From an uncultured Silvanigrella sp. (lineage in GTDB: Bacteria; Bdellovibrionota_B; Oligoflexia; Silvanigrellales; Silvanigrellaceae): DNA of 32,358 nt. Below are positions 31,594 through 32,358 of the stretch, in pieces (positions within the stretch are counted from its first letter, which is position 1; every line of letters starts with the position of its first letter). The DNA lies in assembly GCA_903932045.1 (NCBI GenBank), contig CAIZES010000072.1:1-32358 (forward strand), read 5' to 3'. The notes below the pieces were generated by a model. It saw nothing but the letters and a program-made list of their open reading frames with translations. It had not been told where the DNA came from and searched no databases. A program made the position numbers and the translations under genes.

Positions 31594-32358
31594 ATGGAAA
31601 ATACAGTCCTCGCAAAATTCCTCGAAAAAATTGAAGACGTGTACGAAAAATATCAAATACAAGAGAAAAAAATATCATCACAATTTCAGTCCACCTGCTA
31701 TAAAGGCTGCGGTGCATGCTGCCATTTTCCTCTCATTTCATCCACCGCTGGCGAGGCATTTGTTCTGTACAATATTTTGATCCAAGTGGCTTCAAACAAA
31801 GAAGAACTCAATAGTCACCTCCGCTCATATGCCGCGAAATACTTTGCTAACGCCAGAGCAGAGGGATCGCTTCCCTTCACTCAAGAACAACAGAAAAAAG
31901 CCTTTTTTTCTCTCGCAATGCCTTGTCCGCTCTTTCAAAAAACCAACGACCCTAACTCTATGCAAGGCCACTGCGCCGCATTCCAAATGCGACCCCTTAT
32001 TTGCGGATACTTTCACAGTTTAGACGATCCCGAGCTCTGTTTACAAAAAGAGCCCCATCGCACCTACGGACCGGCCATTGCTGCAGGCGAAGAAGCCATC
32101 GACGAAATTCAAACTTTCGAACGAATTGTACTCGGACGAAGCACACTTGGACACCTTCCACTGCTCCTCGCAGCCATGAGCTACGAAAAAGGACAGAAAG
32201 CATTCTTACGGGACGATTTTCACAATTCAGAAACCAACTCACTACCACCTGAAGAAGCCCAGTGGTCTTATGATTTTGATCTTTTTATTGAACTCATCGC
32301 CGCAGCTGGATATTCCATCACAGAATCTGACATTCACTCTCTGCTTGCAGCCCAAAAA
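31594..32358 (+). CDS. YkgJ-family cysteine cluster protein (cut by window end)
   Basis: The frame runs off the right edge without a stop; 255 codons are visible. The ATG at 31594 has AAAGGA 7 nt upstream. A metal-binding cysteine cluster is clear: C35, C39, C42 and C43 in STCYKGCGACCHFPL, then C111 (MPCPLF), C127 (GHCAAFQMRP) and C137 (RPLICGYF). This is the CxxxCxxCC ... C ... C..(Y/F)..RP..C pattern of the YkgJ/UPF0153 family, thought to bind zinc or an iron-sulfur cluster. The protein is longer than the simplest family members. Its precise role is unknown. It is divergent from the thioesterase, sharing a 138-bp gap. Confidence 0.85.
   Translation, partial: MENTVLAKFLEKIEDVYEKYQIQEKKISSQFQSTCYKGCGACCHFPLISSTAGEAFVLYNILIQVASNKEELNSHLRSYAAKYFANARAEGSLPFTQEQQKKAFFSLAMPCPLFQKTNDPNSMQGHCAAFQMRPLICGYFHSLDDPELCLQKEPHRTYGPAIAAGEEAIDEIQTFERIVLGRSTLGHLPLLLAAMSYEKGQKAFLRDDFHNSETNSLPPEEAQWSYDFDLFIELIAAAGYSITESDIHSLLAAQK

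Noticed and set aside
31266-31634. Plus-strand frame ending in MAFHPELCQEAMKVLQ...
   Set aside because: It overlaps the well supported start of the cysteine-cluster gene in another frame and has no ribosome site of its own.
1-32358. CRISPR arrays, insertion sequences, tRNA genes or prophage genes
   Set aside because: No regularly spaced repeats with unique spacers, no transposase or integrase frames, and no tRNA T-arm/CCA patterns were seen in the gaps.

Overview
This is a gene-dense, moderately AT-rich stretch of a Gram-negative bacterial chromosome. The outer membrane is implied by a lipoprotein lytic transglycosylase, an RND-type transporter pair, an outer-membrane-barrel-like C-terminus and periplasmic thiol chemistry. 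The split glycine decarboxylase P-protein (gcvPA/gcvPB), a bactofilin, a pilus-secretin-type N-terminal domain and many short orphan proteins would fit a deltaproteobacterial or Bdellovibrionota-like lineage, but nothing seen here fixes the taxon. Most starts carry good Shine-Dalgarno (SD) sequences, GTG and TTG starts occur, and ATGA-type overlaps are common.

Layout. 1-308: gene-free, three hairpins in a row. 309-845 (-): orphan gene. 1221-5886 (+): complete glycine cleavage operon gcvT-gcvH-gcvPA-gcvPB without lpd; it holds a 5 x 14 bp tandem repeat between gcvT and gcvH and a terminator-like hairpin between gcvH and gcvPA. 5887-6694: decayed sequence ending in a broken histidine kinase. 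6703-8961: orphan genes around a bactofilin. 8984-10632 (-): an enoyl-CoA hydratase-family enzyme, a small exported protein with a pilus/secretin N-domain-like fold, and an orphan membrane protein that overlaps it by 128 bp. 10832-18156 (+): two translationally coupled RND-like proteins. The second is degenerate and continues, through an internal signal-peptide-like segment, into a periplasmic domain and a likely eight-stranded outer-membrane barrel. 18190-21473 (-): nusB, two orphans and an exported L,D-transpeptidase-like protein. 21724-27897 (+): two coupled orphans, a CbpA-type J-protein, an RlmL-type 23S rRNA methyltransferase, a small orphan and an Slt-type lytic transglycosylase lipoprotein. 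27928-31455 (-): a membrane-anchored DsbA-like oxidoreductase, metK, the RNase P RNA gene and a YbgC-type thioesterase. 31594-end (+): a cysteine-cluster (YkgJ-type) protein cut by the window edge.

How the genes work together. The gcv genes form one pathway: glycine decarboxylation and transfer of the methylene group to tetrahydrofolate. metK uses one-carbon units further downstream. The transglycosylase, L,D-transpeptidase-like protein, DsbA-like protein and RND pair all act in the cell envelope but are not one operon. The strongest candidate for something undescribed is the RND pair with the fused barrel.
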